A DNA stretch of 64,000 bases from Boswellia sacra (Eukaryota > Streptophyta > Magnoliopsida > Sapindales > Burseraceae): positions 62,001-126,000 of the forward strand of contig SNVD02006885.1 in NCBI GenBank assembly GCA_013180625.2. Reading direction: 5' to 3'. Under the pieces are notes generated by a model. That model ran no database searches. It was not told where the DNA came from and saw only the letters and a list, made by a program, of their open reading frames with translations. Shown here piece after piece: positions 62,772 through 64,000 of the stretch; position 1 is the stretch's first letter; each line of letters begins with the position of its first letter. Made by a program: the position numbers and the translations under genes.

Positions 62772-62883
62772 CAGATTTTGTAATAGATTCATGTGATATG
62801 TATAAATATATGTATAAATTGGAAAATGATTGTTTTAATCTATCACGCTTAAAGTCTCTAAATAAGCATTTTAGGGCGTGACA
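62772..62883 (+). repeat. Outer element 5' LTR, right part
   Basis: Continues the outer LTR after the inner insertion, beginning with the second copy of CAGAT. It ends AAGCATTTTAGGGCGTGACA, parallel to the end of the inner LTR. Confidence 0.88.
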
Positions 62884-63061
62884 GAATGGTATCAGAGCCT
62901 AAGCTTTACTGTGGACCTGGGAAAAGGATGTAGATGGTTTGGGAGAGGAAGAGTTATGTCTTGTGTGCTTGCATGTGCCTTGAGTAATTGTTTGTTATGT
63001 TTATGTTCTATATGTTATAGAATTTTGCCATTTATGTTTTTGCCATTGAAAAAATTAGATA

Positions 63062-64000
63062 ATGAGTTCTCATATGCGAGGTGCTTCGAGTTCCAGTCCA
63101 CCTGAGGGTGGTGAGAGGTCAGAGTTTTATAGGGTTATGAGAGATGTGGCCAATACATTGGCAGAAACAGTGGCAAACACAGTTAGAGATGCTCTTCGTG
63201 CTAACCCACCACCACCACCTCAACCGGTATTAGTGACAGGTGCCGACAATCGAATGAAGAATGCACTTAGAGAGGTTCAACGTCACAATCCACCTATTTT
63301 TCATGGGGAGCCCGATCTGAATGTTGCAAAAGACTGGCTTAACGAGTTGAGCGCCTCTTTAACCTTTTGCAAGTTGAAGAAGATTTACGGGTTAGGGTGG
63401 CAACTCACTTGTTGACAGGAGATGCATTACAGTGGTGGACATCTGTTGAGCGTATTAGAGAAGGAAATATCCTTACTTGGAGAGATTTCTCTACTGCTTT
63501 TCTAGACAAATATTTTTTTACAGTTTTTCGTGATCAGAAGAAAAATGAGTTCATATACTTGACACAGGGGAACATGACAGTGCAACAATTTACTGCTTTA
63601 TCCCATTTTGCACCTGGTTTAGTAGTAGATGAGGCTAGCAAGGCTCGGAGATTTTAAAAGGGATTGAGAAATGACATCAGACCCTCAGTTGCAGTATGTA
63701 GATTGACGACATATACTGATGTGGTGGAGACTGCCTTAGTTGTAGAACAGGAGATCTCTCAGAGTCACAGAATGAGGGGTATTGGCTTAGCTTCTAGAGG
63801 AATGAGACAGCACGATCGTTCAGCTAAGAGACAGAGAACTCATTCCAGTAAAACTTCCTTTAATTTCCAGTCTCAGCAACTGCAATCTCAAAGCTCCATA
63901 TCAGGTGGGTCTTCACAAAGTCAGAAAGTCTGCTATGAGTGTGGGAAACCAGGTCATTTGCTACATCACTGTCCTAGATGCTATAGATGCGGACAATACG
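63062..64000 (+). pseudogene. Gag of the outer element, frameshifted and cut by the window edge
   Basis: MSSHMRGASSSSPPEGGERS, then ANPPPPPQPV, NPPIFHGEPDLNVAKDWL. A one-base loss near 63341 (CTTAACGAG where the inner copy has CTTATACGAG) shifts the frame; the typical gag core then reads LRVRVATHLLTGDALQWW and FLDKYFF in the next frame. A stop follows at 63655. Near the edge (63931-64000) zinc knuckles CYECGKPGHLLHHC and the start of a second, CYRCGQY, are visible. Confidence 0.85.

Larger units (their letters stand above)
53349..64000 (+). mobile_element. Outer Ty3/gypsy retrotransposon, 5' part
   Basis: Its 5' LTR starts TGTAGAGTTCC at 53349 and ends GGGCGTGACA at 62883. It is split by the inner element at 55340-55344. 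A primer-binding site GAATGGTATCAGAGCC (TGGTATCAGAGC, initiator-tRNA-Met type) follows directly at 62884. The gag starts at 63062 and runs out of the window. The 3' half and 3' LTR are not included, so its own TSD cannot be checked. The sequence is related to the inner element but clearly diverged, so it belongs to a sister subfamily or an older copy. Confidence 0.88.

Overview
This is nuclear DNA of a flowering plant, most likely a eudicot. It is AT-rich, its genes are split by GT-AG introns, and four protein genes of plant families are separated by long stretches of transposon debris. No bacterial, organellar or viral genome is seen. The species cannot be read from the sequence alone.

Genes: (1) 3748-5757 (+), an intronless ABCG half-transporter. 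(2) 14036-18560 (+), eight coding exons giving a 360-residue hydroxyproline O-arabinosyltransferase (HPAT/RDN1 family). (3) 22183-27461 (-), four exons giving a 517-residue non-specific phospholipase C. (4) 43371-47993 (-), five coding exons giving a 979-residue SMG7, an EST1-like nonsense-mediated decay factor. SMG7 also appears to have a 5'UTR intron and two 3'UTR introns. The HPAT and NPC genes converge, and the interval between their 3' ends has been tandemly duplicated. This left a dead NPC last exon beside HPAT and a dead HPAT 3' end beside NPC. The four genes do not form one pathway; they are neighbours only.

Mobile DNA: 6979-10518 is a decayed LTR element with gag and protease remnants only, containing a perfect 36-bp inverted repeat. 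Several non-autonomous DNA transposons can be delimited by target-site duplications (TSDs): hAT-type with 8-bp TSDs (12280-13095, 33588-34098, probably 50170-51484) and Mutator-like long-TIR elements with 9-bp TSDs (31333-31932, 33264-34558, 38109-39446). Short MITEs and tRNA-derived SINE-like pieces fill much of the rest.

From 53349 to the right edge lie two nested Ty3/gypsy retrotransposons of related families. An almost complete young element (55345-62771, 5-bp TSD CAGAT) sits inside the 5' LTR of an older one (53349 to beyond 64000). Their LTRs carry CGAGTG minisatellites and a repeated 34-nt hairpin. The hairpin stems keep pairing through compensatory changes, and a further copy sits inside the younger element's gag-pol region. 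That hairpin module is the least explained structure in the window.
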